A DNA stretch of 64,000 nucleotides from Aeromicrobium sp. (GTDB lineage: Bacteria > Actinomycetota > Actinomycetes > Propionibacteriales > Nocardioidaceae): positions 62,001 through 126,000 of the forward strand of contig NZ_JAGLCD010000006.1 in NCBI RefSeq assembly GCF_023146395.1. Reading direction: 5' to 3'. How positions within the stretch are numbered: position 1 is the first letter of the stretch; each line of letters starts with the position of its first letter. The notes under the pieces were generated by a model. It was not told the origin of the DNA, made no database searches, and saw only the letters and a program-made list of their open reading frames with translations. The position numbers were made by a program, and so were the translations under genes. Below are positions 7,654 through 18,192 of the stretch, one piece after another.

Positions 7654-9354
7654 ATGGCCGACGATCGCCCCACGAACTCCACCACGCCCGACATCAAGCC
7701 CCGCAGTCGCGACGTCACCGACGGACTCAAGGCCACGGCATCGCGCGGCATGCTGCGCGCCGTGGGCATGGGTGACGACGACTGGGTCAAGCCCCAGATC
7801 GGTGTGGCCTCGAGCTGGAACGAGATCACCCCGTGCAACCTGCCGCTGGACCGGCTGGCCAAGAGCGTCAAGGTCGGGGTCCACGCGGGCGGCGGCTATC
7901 CGCTCGAGTTCGGCACGATCAGCGTCTCCGACGGCATCTCGATGGGTCACGAGGGCATGCACTTCTCGCTCGTGAGCCGCGAGGTCATCGCCGACTCGGT
8001 CGAGACCGTCATGATGGCCGAGCGGCTCGACGGCTCGGTCCTGCTGGCCGGGTGCGACAAGAGCCTGCCCGGCATGCTCATGGCGGCGGCGCGACTCGAC
8101 CTCGCCAGTGTGTTCCTCTATGCGGGCTCGATCATGCCGGGCAACGTCGATGGCAAGGACGTCACGATCATCGACGCCTTCGAGGCCGTCGGTGCGTGCA
8201 TGCGCGGTCTGATGAGCCGCGAGCAGGTCGACAAGATCGAGCGGGCCATCTGCCCCGGCGAGGGCGCGTGCGGCGGCATGTACACGGCCAACACGATGGC
8301 GTCGGCCGCCGAGGCCCTGGGCATGAGCCTTCCGGGCTCGGCCGCGCCTCCCGGGCCCGACAAGCGCCGCGACGGCTTCGCGGAGGAGTCCGGCAAGGCC
8401 GTCGTCGAGATGCTGCGTCGCGGCATCACGGCGCGTCAGATCCTGACCAAGGAGGCCTTCGAGAACGCCATCACGGTCGTCATGGCCCTCGGCGGCTCGA
8501 CCAACGCCGTCCTGCACCTGCTGGCGATCGCGCGGGAGGCCGAGGTCGACCTGACGCTCGAGGACTTCAGCCGCATCGGCGACAAGGTGCCGCACCTGGG
8601 CGACCTGAAGCCCTTCGGCCGCTACGTCATGAACGACGTCGACAAGGTCGGCGGCATCCCGGTCATCATGAAGGCCCTGCTCGACGCCGGCCTGATGCAC
8701 GGCGACTGCCTGACGGTCACGGGCCGGACGATGGCCGAGAACCTCGCCCACATCGAGCTGGGCCTCGACGGCGACATCATCCGTCCCCTGGAGAAGCCGA
8801 TCCACCGCACGGGTGGCCTGACGATCCTGCACGGCTCGCTCGCGCCGGAGGGAGCCGTCGTCAAGAGCGCCGGCTTCGACTCGGACGTCTTCCGCGGCAC
8901 GGCCCGCGTCTTCGACGGCGAGCAGGCGGCGATGGAGGCGCTCGAGGACGGCACCATCACCGCGGGCGACGTCGTCGTCATCCGCTACGAGGGTCCCAAG
9001 GGCGGCCCGGGCATGCGCGAGATGCTTGCGATCACCGGAGCCATCAAGGGCGCCGGCCTCGGCAAGGACGTCCTGCTGCTGACCGATGGTCGCTTCTCCG
9101 GAGGCACCACGGGGCTGTGCGTCGGCCACGTCGCCCCGGAGGCGGTCGACGGTGGACCGATCGCCTTCGTGCGCGACGGCGACCCGATCACCCTCGACGT
9201 CGCCAACAAGCTCCTCGAGGTCGAGATCGATCCCGACGAGCTCGCCGCCCGCAAGGTCGGCTGGGAGCCCCTGCCGCCGAAGTACACGACCGGGGTGCTC
9301 GCGAAGTACCGCAAGCTCGTGAGCTCGGCGGCCCACGGCGCCATCACCGGCTGA
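7654..9354 (+). CDS. ilvD: Dihydroxy-acid dehydratase
   Basis: Iron-sulfur enzyme of branched-chain amino acid synthesis, converting 2,3-dihydroxy-isovalerate and 2,3-dihydroxy-3-methylvalerate to the 2-keto acids. The 566-residue product carries the cluster ligands GCDKSLPG and [17 protein letters not shown] and the C-terminal signature [20 protein letters not shown]. The ATG lies seven bases after TAATCT (7642-7647), so the mRNA is probably leaderless, and that -10 box includes the stop codon of the upstream SatD-like gene. It is separated from ilvBNC by the SDR and lipoprotein genes. Confidence 0.97.
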   Translation: MADDRPTNSTTPDIKPRSRDVTDGLKATASRGMLRAVGMGDDDWVKPQIGVASSWNEITPCNLPLDRLAKSVKVGVHAGGGYPLEFGTISVSDGISMGHEGMHFSLVSREVIADSVETVMMAERLDGSVLLAGCDKSLPGMLMAAARLDLASVFLYAGSIMPGNVDGKDVTIIDAFEAVGACMRGLMSREQVDKIERAICPGEGACGGMYTANTMASAAEALGMSLPGSAAPPGPDKRRDGFAEESGKAVVEMLRRGITARQILTKEAFENAITVVMALGGSTNAVLHLLAIAREAEVDLTLEDFSRIGDKVPHLGDLKPFGRYVMNDVDKVGGIPVIMKALLDAGLMHGDCLTVTGRTMAENLAHIELGLDGDIIRPLEKPIHRTGGLTILHGSLAPEGAVVKSAGFDSDVFRGTARVFDGEQAAMEALEDGTITAGDVVVIRYEGPKGGPGMREMLAITGAIKGAGLGKDVLLLTDGRFSGGTTGLCVGHVAPEAVDGGPIAFVRDGDPITLDVANKLLEVEIDPDELAARKVGWEPLPPKYTTGVLAKYRKLVSSAAHGAITG

Positions 9355-9388
9355 CCGGCGCCCCGCGCGCGGCGCATAGAATTCGCCG

Positions 9389-10816
9389 GTGCCCGACTTC
9401 ACCGACGACGATCTCGTGACGGCCCTGCGTGTCCTGGGCCAGGCCGGATCCCTTCCCGAGGACGATCCGTCCTACGTCGCCCTGCGCCGCGCGACGGGGG
9501 GCTTCTTCAAGGCCGCCAAGCGTGAGCGTCGCAAGGCCAAGCGCGACGAGGTCAACGCCGCCGACCGGGCCGTCATCGAGCTCACCGCCACGGGGTCGGC
9601 GAGCCGGATCGACGACGAGACCGCCGGCATCCCGCTGGTCTCGAACGCGCGCGGCGCCACGGCGGGGGAGCTGCTCGTGCCGCGGGGCTGCTACATGTGC
9701 AAGCAGAAGTACACGACGGTCGACGCGTTCTACCACCAGCTCTGCCCGGCGTGCGCGGCGTTCAGCCACGGCAAGCGGGACGCCCGCACCGACCTGACCG
9801 GCCGCCGGGCCCTGCTGACCGGGGGGCGCGCCAAGATCGGCATGTACATCGCGCTGCGCCTGCTGCGCGACGGGGCGCACCTCACGATCACGACCCGGTT
9901 CCCGCGTGACGCGGTGCGCCGCTTCACCCAGATGCCCGACTCGCCCGAGTGGCTGCACCGGCTCAAGGTCGTCGGGATCGACCTGCGTGACCCCGCCCAG
10001 GTCATCGGCCTGGCCGACGACGTCGCCGCGGCCGGTCCGCTCGACATCCTGATCAACAACGCGGCCCAGACCGTCAAGCGTCAGCCGGGCGCCTACTCGG
10101 CGATCGCCGACGCCGAGTCCGCGCCGTTGCCGGCCGGATCGCCCGTGGAGCTCGTGACGTTCGGCCACACGAGCGACGCGCATCCCGCGTCGCTCGTCGG
10201 CTCGGTCTCGGCCCACCCGGTGCTGGCGGGGGACACCGCGACCGCCGACGCCCTGACGTCGCTGGCACTCACCGCAGGCTCGGCCGACGTCGACCGCATC
10301 GACGCCGGCGGCCTGCTCCCCGACGTCGTCGACACCAACAGCTGGGTGCAGACGGTCTCGGAGGTCGACGCCCTGGAGCTGCTCGAGGTGCAGCTGTGCA
10401 ACAGCGTCGCGCCGTTCATCCTCGTCAGTCGGCTCCGGCCGGCCATGGCAGCGGCTGCGGCCCGGCGCAAGTACGTCGTCAACGTCTCGGCGATGGAGGG
10501 CCAGTTCGGTCGCCGGTACAAGGGGGCCGGTCACCCGCACACCAACATGGCCAAGGCTGCGCTCAACATGCTGACCCGCACGAGCGCCGAGGAGATGCTT
10601 CAGAGCGACGGCATCTTGATGACCGCGGTCGACACCGGCTGGATCACCGACGAGCGGCCGTACACGACCAAGGTGCGCCTGGCCGACGAGGGCTTCAAGG
10701 CGCCGCTCGACCTGGTCGACGGCGCCGCGCGCGTGTACGACCCCGTCGTGCGCGGCGAGGCCGGCGAGGACCTGTTCGGCGTCTTCCTGAAGGACTACGC
10801 CCCGTCGCCCTGGTGA
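9389..10816 (+). CDS. SDR-fold protein with N-terminal zinc ribbon
   Basis: A 475-residue protein with a basic N-terminal region (about 1-95), a zinc ribbon (C-Y-M-C, then C-P-A-C, residues 103-126) and a Rossmann domain beginning at GRRALLTGGRAKIGMYIALRL. An NNAAQT motif and a VVNVSAMEG strand follow the short-chain dehydrogenase pattern, and an insertion of roughly 90 residues splits the fold. The usual Y-x-x-x-K is not conserved: the Lys of NMAKAALNML is present, but a Thr takes the Tyr place (HTNMAK). Function is unknown. The GTG start is seven bases after TAGAAT (9377-9382), indicating a leaderless mRNA. Confidence 0.72.
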   Translation: MPDFTDDDLVTALRVLGQAGSLPEDDPSYVALRRATGGFFKAAKRERRKAKRDEVNAADRAVIELTATGSASRIDDETAGIPLVSNARGATAGELLVPRGCYMCKQKYTTVDAFYHQLCPACAAFSHGKRDARTDLTGRRALLTGGRAKIGMYIALRLLRDGAHLTITTRFPRDAVRRFTQMPDSPEWLHRLKVVGIDLRDPAQVIGLADDVAAAGPLDILINNAAQTVKRQPGAYSAIADAESAPLPAGSPVELVTFGHTSDAHPASLVGSVSAHPVLAGDTATADALTSLALTAGSADVDRIDAGGLLPDVVDTNSWVQTVSEVDALELLEVQLCNSVAPFILVSRLRPAMAAAAARRKYVVNVSAMEGQFGRRYKGAGHPHTNMAKAALNMLTRTSAEEMLQSDGILMTAVDTGWITDERPYTTKVRLADEGFKAPLDLVDGAARVYDPVVRGEAGEDLFGVFLKDYAPSPW

Positions 10817-10835
10817 GGTGAGGCCCTGGCGAGGT

Positions 10836-10887
10836 GACGACGAGGGGCCCGGTCACCACGCCAGTGGTGTCCGGGCCCCTCGTCGTC
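10836..10887. terminator. Bidirectional hairpin terminator
   Basis: A perfect 17-bp inverted repeat, GACGACGAGGGGCCCGG at 10836-10852 and its complement at 10871-10887, continued by an inner CCAC/GTGG stem. It sits between the convergent SDR gene and the lipoprotein cluster and should end transcripts from both sides, although no strong T tract is present. Confidence 0.75.
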
Positions 10888-10895
10888 GACCGGCG

Positions 10896-11204
10896 TCAGC
10901 CGCCGATGCACTCCGCCAGCTCGGTGGAGAGCGACTCGATGGCGTCCTCGTCCTGCTGGGACGGGTCGTAGTCCTCGTCGCCGTCGACGATCGCCTGCAG
11001 CGCCTCGTCGGAGAGGTCGGAGTCGGCGTACGCCTCGGCCACGCAGTCGACCTGCTCGTCAGTCGCGTCCGCACTGCTGAAGTCGTCGTCGCTCTTGAAC
11101 GCGTTCGCGATGTCGTCGGCGGACGGACGGTCGCCGCCGCCACCGCATGCCGCAGTGAACGCGAGCATCGAGACGGCAGCCGTGGCCGCCAGGGTCTTCT
11201 TCAT
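10896..11204 (-). CDS. Small lipoprotein, tandem family member 1
   Basis: A 102-residue predicted lipoprotein: MKK start, hydrophobic signal segment and lipobox TAAC followed by a Gly run. The mature part is acidic and contains RPSADDIANAF, then DCVAEAYADSDLSDEALQAIVDGDEDY and a C-terminal AECIGG. The two non-lipobox Cys are shared with four neighbours and may form a disulfide. The start was chosen at 11204 because of the GAAGGGAA ribosome-binding site and signal peptide; an upstream in-frame ATG gives no signal sequence. Function is unknown; it is presumably anchored outside the membrane. Confidence 0.75.
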   Translation of the reverse strand: MKKTLAATAAVSMLAFTAACGGGGDRPSADDIANAFKSDDDFSSADATDEQVDCVAEAYADSDLSDEALQAIVDGDEDYDPSQQDEDAIESLSTELAECIGG

Positions 11205-11306
11205 CGGATTCCCTTCGTCGGTCGCGGCTCGATGCCGCGCACGGTCATTCAATCGGGTTGACCGCCACGAGGCGAATCACGAGACCGCGTCTGCGGAGGC
11301 CGGACC

Positions 11307-11612
11307 TCAGCCGGTGATGCAGGCCTCGAGGTCGTCGCTGACCTCGCGGAACGCGTCGGCGTCGTCCTGGGGCACCGCGGCGACGCCGGTGACGTCGATG
11401 TCGCCATCGACGATCTTGTTCAGGGTGTCGTCGGAGATGTCGGACGCCTCGACCTTCTCGGCGATGCAGTCGGCGGACTCCTCCGTGATGCCGAGCGACT
11501 CACCCTGCTCGAGGATCGAGTCGCTGAGCTGGTCGACGCTCGGGCGGCCGGCGCCGCACGCCGAGGTCAGGACGATGACGGAGACGGCAGTGGCCGTCAT
11601 GAGCTTCTTCAT
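11307..11612 (-). CDS. Small lipoprotein, tandem family member 2
   Basis: A 101-residue paralogue with signal peptide and lipobox TSAC, the segment GRPSVDQLSDSI, the central DCIAEKVEASDISDDTLNKI and the C-terminal EACITG. The middle is richer in small residues than in member 1 (DIDVTGVAAVPQDD) and closely resembles member 3, so these two are probably the most recent duplicates. It lies in the same orientation as the rest of the array with gaps of about 100 and 75 bases. Function is unknown. Confidence 0.73.
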   Translation of the reverse strand: MKKLMTATAVSVIVLTSACGAGRPSVDQLSDSILEQGESLGITEESADCIAEKVEASDISDDTLNKIVDGDIDVTGVAAVPQDDADAFREVSDDLEACITG

Positions 11613-11685
11613 GGTGACTCCAGGTTCGTGGCGCGGCGACTGCCGCGGGCTTGGTGGCGGTCGAGAGGTCCGGATGCGGCCTGGC

Positions 11686-11997
11686 TCAGCCGGTGATGCA
11701 GGCGATGACGTCGTCGGTGATGGCCTTCCAGGCGTCGATGTCGTCCTGCGGCATCTCCACAGTGAAACCGGTCAGGTCGATCTCGCCGTCGGCGATGTCC
11801 TTGACCGTGCCGTTCGACATGTCGGAGCCGTGGACCTCGTCGGCCATGCACTCGGCGGCGCTCGCGTCGATCGGGATGGTGTCGGACGACTGCGACTCGA
11901 ACTGCTCGGCGAGAGCCGACTTGCTGGGACGATCGGCACCGCAGGCCGACGTCAAGACGAGGACGGAGACGGCAGCGGCCGTCATGAGCTTCTTCAT
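11686..11997 (-). CDS. Small lipoprotein, tandem family member 3
   Basis: A 103-residue paralogue, nearest to member 2: both begin MKKLMTA, share the lipobox LTSAC and end in ACITG. The central Cys is in AAECMADEVHGSDMSN, followed by DGEIDLTGFTVEMPQDDIDAW. The 5' flank also resembles that of member 2, including a common GGTGACTCC stretch before the start, supporting a recent duplication that included the leader. Function is unknown. Confidence 0.73.
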   Translation of the reverse strand: MKKLMTAAAVSVLVLTSACGADRPSKSALAEQFESQSSDTIPIDASAAECMADEVHGSDMSNGTVKDIADGEIDLTGFTVEMPQDDIDAWKAITDDVIACITG

Positions 11998-12121
11998 GGT
12001 GACTCCCAGGCTCGGGGCGCGGACGCTTGCCGCGCTCCGCGCCAGTCAATCGGATCGCGACGGCTGGCGCGATAGGGACCCCTCCCCATCGGCGCTCAGC
12101 CGTCGCTGTGGCGCGACGCGA

Positions 12122-12427
12122 TCAGCTGGTGACGCACTCCGCCAGGTCGGTGCTGAGGTCCCGGAGCGTGTCGGCCTCCTCGTCGGAGCCCTCGTAGTCC
12201 TCGTCGCCGTCGACGATGGCCTGGAGCGTCTCGTCGGACAGGTCGGAGTCGACGAGCTTCTCGGCGGCGCAGTCGGCCTGGTCATCCTCGAGCACGGTGG
12301 GGAAGACGCTGTCCTCGCTCGTCAGAGCCGCTGACACCTCGTCGACCGACGGGCGGCCTCCGCCGCCGCACGCCGTGGTGAACACGAGCAACGCGGCCGA
12401 AGCAGACACGGCCATGAACTTCTTCAT
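12122..12427 (-). CDS. Small lipoprotein, tandem family member 4
   Basis: A 101-residue paralogue, closest to member 1: lipobox TTAC followed by GGGG, GRPSVDEVSAAL, a central DCAAEKLVDSDLSDETLQAIVDGDEDYEGSDEEAD and terminal AECVTS. The mature protein is strongly acidic. Members 1 and 4 form one subgroup and members 2 and 3 another, so the array probably grew by more than one duplication. No enzymatic motif is visible. Confidence 0.73.
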   Translation of the reverse strand: MKKFMAVSASAALLVFTTACGGGGRPSVDEVSAALTSEDSVFPTVLEDDQADCAAEKLVDSDLSDETLQAIVDGDEDYEGSDEEADTLRDLSTDLAECVTS

Positions 12428-12514
12428 CTGGTCAAACCCCCTGAATCAGGTTGCGACGCCCTGTCGCGCGACCCCATTCAAGCGGTCCCGGGAGCTTCCC
12501 GCGAACGGGGGACG

Positions 12515-12817
12515 TCAGACGGCGCAGTCCGCCAGCACCTGCACCTGGGCGCGGGCCAAGGTCGAGGACGCCTCGTCGGACAGCTCCGCCTGCGGATCGG
12601 CGTCGGCCACGACCTGCAGGTCGGCGTCGGACAGGTCCGACGCCACGAGGATCTTCGCGGCGCACTCGGCCTGCTGCTCGGCCACGGGAAAGTGCGAGCC
12701 GCTCGCGGTGAGACCGGCCTGGACGTCCTCGACGGCCGGACGTCCCCCGGAGCAGGCCGTGAGGAGCAGGAGCGGGACGAGAGTGGCGCCGACCAGGCGG
12801 GCGCGGGACGAGACCAT
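12515..12817 (-). CDS. Small lipoprotein, tandem family member 5 (divergent)
   Basis: A 100-residue divergent member with a basic signal start MVSSRAR, lipobox LTAC and the shared GRPAVEDVQAGL, then ECAAKILVASDLSDADLQVVADADPQAE and a C-terminal LADCAV. It lacks the strongly acidic tail of members 1 and 4. The ATG is seven bases after TACGAT on the minus strand (12824-12829), so it may be leaderless, unlike the other members, which have ribosome-binding sites. It is the array member nearest ilvB. Confidence 0.7.
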   Translation of the reverse strand: MVSSRARLVGATLVPLLLLTACSGGRPAVEDVQAGLTASGSHFPVAEQQAECAAKILVASDLSDADLQVVADADPQAELSDEASSTLARAQVQVLADCAV

Positions 12818-12903
12818 GGGGGCATCGTAGGTCTGGCGCGGTCCTCGGGGGAGGCGATCGGTCGCACCGGCATTCCACATCGTGGTACCGGGCGTCTCGC
12901 AAC

Positions 12904-12932
12904 TTGACCACGCCCGAGAGCCGGGACACACT
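12904..12932 (+). promoter_or_regulatory. Promoter of the ilvB leader
   Basis: A -35 element TTGACC (12904-12909) and a -10 element CACACT (12927-12932) are separated by exactly 17 bases. The expected transcription start is at or next to the GTG at 12939 that begins the leader peptide. Confidence 0.65.
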
Positions 12933-12938
12933 GGTCGC

Positions 12939-12968
12939 GTGCACGCGCTCCTGCTCGTATCCGTATGA
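12939..12968 (+). CDS. ilvB leader peptide (attenuator)
   Basis: A nine-codon open frame, GTG start and TGA stop, encoding MHALLLVSV. Three consecutive Leu codons followed by two Val codons in nine residues is the pattern expected for an attenuator sensing leucine and valine supply. It is immediately followed by a hairpin (12967-12995) and then a terminator hairpin with a T run before ilvB. It is too short for ordinary gene callers. Confidence 0.75.
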   Translation: MHALLLVSV

Positions 12969-13030
12969 CGTGACCGCCCCTCGCGGGCGCACGTCTCCCT
13001 CGTCTGCCGTTTCGGCCGAGGGGTTTTTTT
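12967..13030 (+). terminator. ilvBNC attenuator hairpins
   Basis: Two successive structures. The first is GACGTG (12967-12972) paired with CACGTC (12990-12995), with an inner GCCC/GGGC stem. The second is CCCTCG (12997-13002) paired with CGAGGG (13017-13022), with an inner GCCG/CGGC stem, followed by seven T at 13024-13030: a classic intrinsic terminator. Alternative pairing governed by ribosome position on the Leu/Val leader should decide read-through into ilvB. Confidence 0.8.
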
Positions 13031-13085
13031 ATGTGACACGACACGCGGACACCACACCCCCCGCACGACCGAAAAGGGACACAGC

Positions 13086-14878
13086 ATGACGGGCCAGACG
13101 AACCTCTCGTCGATCGAGACGAGCACGCCCACGCTGACCGGGGCCCAGAGCCTCGTCCGCGCTCTCGAGAACGCCGGCGTCGAGGTCATCTTCGGCATTC
13201 CCGGCGGAGCGATCCTCCCGGCGTACGACCCCCTGTTCGACTCCTCGATCCGCCACATCCTGGTGCGTCACGAGCAGGGCGCGGGTCACGCGGCCCAGGG
13301 CTACGCGGCGGCCTCCGGGCGCGTAGGTGTCTGCATGGCCACCTCCGGGCCCGGAGCCACCAACCTCGTCACGGCCATCGCCGACGCCTACATGGACTCC
13401 GTCCCGATCGTCGCGATCACGGGTCAGGTCTCCTCCAACCTGATCGGCACCGACGGCTTCCAGGAGGCCGACATCCGCGGCATCACGATGCCGATCACCA
13501 AGCACAGCTACCTCGTGACCGACGCGTCCGAGATCCCGCGCGTCATCGCCGAGGCGTTCCACATCGCCGGCACGGGCCGCCCTGGGCCGGTCCTGGTCGA
13601 CATCGCCAAGGACGCGCTGCAGGCGACCACGACGTTCGACTGGCCCCACGAGCTCGCGCTGCCCGGCTACCGGCCCACGACACACCCGCACGGCAAGCAG
13701 GTCCGCGAGGCCGCCCGGCTCCTGGTCGACGCCGAGCGTCCCGTGCTGTACGTCGGCGGCGGAGTCATCAAGGCCGAGGCCTCCGCGGAGCTGCTGCGCC
13801 TCGCCGAGACGTACAACATCCCGGTCGTCACGACCCTGATGGCGCGCGGCGCCTTCCCCGACAGCCACGAGCTGCACCTGGGCATGCCCGGCATGCACGG
13901 CACGGTCGCCGCGGTGGCCGCGCTGCAGCGGGCCGACCTCCTGGTCAGCCTCGGCGCCCGGTTCGACGACCGGGTGACGGGCAACCTCGACTCCTTCGCG
14001 CCGCTGGCCAAGGTCATCCACGCCGACATCGACCCGGCCGAGATCTCCAAGAACCGCCACGCCGACGTCCCGATCGTGGGCGACTGCCGCGAGGTCATCA
14101 GCGACCTCCTCGTGGTCCTGGGCGCTCTGGCCGAGGACGGCGAGAAGGGCGACTACGCCGCCTGGTGCCAGCAGATGGGCTCGGTCAAGGCCAAGTACCC
14201 CGTCGGCTACGACGCGCCGGCCGAGGGCCTCGCTCCGCAGACCGTGATCGAGCGGATCAGTGCCATCGCAGGCCCCGAGGCGGTCTACGCCGCGGGCGTC
14301 GGCCAGCACCAGATGTGGGCCGCTCACTACGTCGACTACGAGCGTCCGCGGCAGTGGCTCAACTCCGGCGGCGCCGGCACGATGGGCTACGCCGTCCCCG
14401 CGGCGATGGGCGCGCAGGTCGCCGATCCCGACCGGGTCGTGTGGGCCATCGACGGCGACGGCTGCTTCCAGATGACCAACCAGGAGCTCGCGACGTGCGC
14501 GCTCGAGGGCATCCCGATCAAGGTCGCGGTCATCAACAACTCCTCCCTCGGCATGGTGCGGCAGTGGCAGACGCTCTTCTACGAAGGCCGCTACTCCAAC
14601 ACCGACCTCAACACCGGTCCGGAGAGCATCGGTGCCCGCCGCATCCCGGACTTCGTCAAGCTCGCCGACGCCTACGGGTGCGTCGGACTGCGCTGCGACT
14701 CGGTCGAGGACCTCGACGCGACGATCGAGAAGGCCATGGCCATCACCGATCGTCCGGTCGTGATCGACTTCGTGGTCGAGCGCGACGCGATGGTCTGGCC
14801 CATGGTCGCCGCCGGCACGAGCAACGACGCCATCAAGATCGCGCGTGACCTCGCGCCCGAGTGGGAAGCAGATGACCT

Positions 14879-14882
<4 letters not shown>
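13086..14882 (+). CDS. ilvB: Acetolactate synthase large subunit
   Basis: Thiamine-diphosphate enzyme catalysing the first common step of Val/Leu synthesis (acetolactate) and the parallel Ile step (acetohydroxybutyrate). The 598-residue product has the catalytic Glu63 in [14 protein letters not shown], the FAD-binding middle domain and the C-terminal ThDP motif beginning [17 protein letters not shown] and ending with [13 protein letters not shown]. It lies in an ilvB-ilvN-ilvC operon downstream of a Leu/Val attenuator, with a four-base overlap with ilvN. Confidence 0.97.
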
Positions 14883-16464
<1,582 letters not shown>

Positions 16465-16482
16465 GCACTCACCGCACCGCTC

Positions 16483-16528
16483 CGCTGGGAGCGACGCTCC
16501 GGGTTCGCACCGGGCGTCGCTCCCAGCG
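16483..16528 (+). terminator. ilvC terminator hairpin
   Basis: A perfect 14-bp inverted repeat, CGCTGGGAGCGACG at 16483-16496 and its complement at 16515-16528, followed by GCGTTTCTG. It lies 19 bases after the ilvC stop. Confidence 0.75.
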
Positions 16529-16549
16529 GCGTTTCTGCCAGGTGGACGC

Positions 16550-16657
16550 AATCTGAGGGTTCGTGGTGGCCGGAGGCTCGAGTCTGAGGGTTTGCGGGTG
16601 CCCGGGAACCCTCAGGCCCTCAGACTGCTCGCGCCAGCCACCACGATCCCTCAGATT
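16550..16657. repeat. 108-bp nested palindromic element
   Basis: A long imperfect palindrome between the ilvC terminator and the MocR gene. Arms pair in register: AATCTGAGGG (16550-16559) with CCCTCAGATT (16648-16657); CGTGGTGGC (16562-16570) with GCCACCACG (16637-16645); AGTCTGAGGG (16581-16590) with CCCTCAGACT (16617-16626). An extra CCCTCAG lies at 16609-16615. CTGAGGG therefore occurs five times, twice forward and three times inverted. It could be a REP-like or MITE-like element or a strong cruciform; no coding potential is seen. Confidence 0.7.
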
Positions 16658-16689
16658 CGGTCCCCACGAACCGGGGTGGCCGGTGGGCC

Positions 16690-18132
16690 TTACGCGATCA
16701 GGTCGATCGACGTCCCGCGTGAGAGGGAGGCGGCCCGGCCGTCCTGGACGTCGTCGAGGGCGAGCCGCAGCCGGGCGACGCCCTCGGTCAGGCGCTCGGG
16801 GGAGTGGGCGTAGGGCAGGCGCAGGTGCCGCTCGCCGGCGGTGCCGCCCTGCGAGAAGAACCGCGGCCCCGGCGTGAGGAGCAGCCCCCGGCGCTCGGCG
16901 GCCGCACACAGGCGGGTCGAGAGTCGCCCGGGCAGCGTGACCCACAGGTTCAGACCGCCGGCCGGGCACGGAGCGGAGATCTCCGGGACGTGCGTGGCGA
17001 GCTCGGCGAGCAGGTGGTCGCGGCCCGTCCGCAGTGCAGCCCGCCCGGCCGCCGCGGTCTGGCCGCCATCGGTCAGGAGCTCGGCGAAGACCATCTGGTC
17101 GAAGGCCGACGAGCTCAGGTCGTCGATCATGCGGGCCTGCACCAGGCTCATGACCAGGTGGCGGGGCACGCGCATCCAGCCGACCCGCAACCCGCCCCAG
17201 AACGGCTTCGACGACGACCCCAGGACGACGGCGGAGGGGTCGAGCGCGGCGAGGCTGGGCGGGAGATCGATGCCGTCCAGATTCACCTCGCGCATCGACT
17301 CGTCGATGATCGCCGTCACGCCGTGGCGACGCAGCTCGTGGGCCCAGCGCTCGCGCTCCTCACCCGACATCACGGCGGCGGTCGGGTTGTGGAAGTCCGG
17401 GATCAGGTACGCGAGCGCGTGGCGACCCGCGGCCAGGGTCGTGGTCATCGCCTCGGTGTCCCACGGGGAGTCGCCGACGGGCAGTGCCGAGAGCCGGCCG
17501 CCGGCCGCCACGAGGGCGTCGTGCGCGTGCGGGTAGCTGCTGCCCTCGACCATGACCCGGTCGCCGCGGGAGAGCAGGGTCCGCGCGAGCAGCGAGATCG
17601 CCCCCATGGCACCGCTCGTGACGATGATCTGACCCGGATCGGTCGGCAGGCCGCGGTCGCTGTAGTACTGCGCCAGGAGCTCGCGGAGCACCGGGAGGCC
17701 GTCGGGCAGGTACCCGCTCGTGGCCAGCAGGCCCGGGAGCTTCTCGCAGGCCCGTTCGAAGGCCCGCGCCATGCCCGGGGGACCGACGGGTGCCGAGTAG
17801 GTGAAGGCCAACGTGTCGGTGTCGCTGTGCATGCCGATCAGAGTGCTGGCCGAGGAGGCCTGCATCGGGAGCGCGATCGTGCTGCCCGAACCGCGACGGG
17901 ACTCGACCAGGCCGGCGTCCCGGAGCTCGGCGTAGACCCGCGTCGTGGTGGTGCGACTCACCCCGAGGGCCGAGGCGAGCTCGCGCTCGCTCGGCAGGCG
18001 GGCGCCGTCGGCCAGCCGGCCGTCCATCGCGGCCACGCGGATGCGGTCGCTGATCTCGAGGTAGGCCGGTCCGTCGTCGTCGAGCTCGCCGATGACGGCG
18101 GCGAGGCGGCGCGCGGAGATCACGACTGTCAT
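16690..18132 (-). CDS. MocR-family regulator (GntR HTH plus aminotransferase fold), YczR type
   Basis: A 480-residue MocR-type regulator. Residues about 15-85 are a GntR winged helix (YLEISDRIRVAAMDGRLADGARLPSERELASALGVSRTTTTRVYAELRDAGL). A fold type I aminotransferase domain follows with the PLP Lys in SSSKPFWGGLRVGW. Such proteins use PLP as an effector rather than as a catalyst. It is divergent from a YczE-like membrane gene, the arrangement described for YczR regulators of yczE, so it probably controls that gene and itself. The ATG at 18132 was chosen for the GGGAGGGTGG sequence just upstream and the N-terminal family boundary. Confidence 0.88.
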   Translation of the reverse strand: MTVVISARRLAAVIGELDDDGPAYLEISDRIRVAAMDGRLADGARLPSERELASALGVSRTTTTRVYAELRDAGLVESRRGSGSTIALPMQASSASTLIGMHSDTDTLAFTYSAPVGPPGMARAFERACEKLPGLLATSGYLPDGLPVLRELLAQYYSDRGLPTDPGQIIVTSGAMGAISLLARTLLSRGDRVMVEGSSYPHAHDALVAAGGRLSALPVGDSPWDTEAMTTTLAAGRHALAYLIPDFHNPTAAVMSGEERERWAHELRRHGVTAIIDESMREVNLDGIDLPPSLAALDPSAVVLGSSSKPFWGGLRVGWMRVPRHLVMSLVQARMIDDLSSSAFDQMVFAELLTDGGQTAAAGRAALRTGRDHLLAELATHVPEISAPCPAGGLNLWVTLPGRLSTRLCAAAERRGLLLTPGPRFFSQGGTAGERHLRLPYAHSPERLTEGVARLRLALDDVQDGRAASLSRGTSIDLIA

Positions 18133-18146
18133 AAGTCCACCCTCCC

Positions 18147-18174
18147 CCAATTGGATATGGTGTGCAAGGCCAAT
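18147..18174. promoter_or_regulatory. Candidate operator between the MocR regulator and the yczE unit
   Basis: CCAATTGG (18147-18154) is a perfect palindrome, and ATTGG (18150-18154) is repeated inverted as CCAAT (18170-18174), 20 bases centre to centre. The spacing of about two helical turns and the divergent position fit binding by a MocR dimer. No direct evidence. Confidence 0.4.
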
Positions 18175-18192
18175 CTGTTCGACGATGGATCC

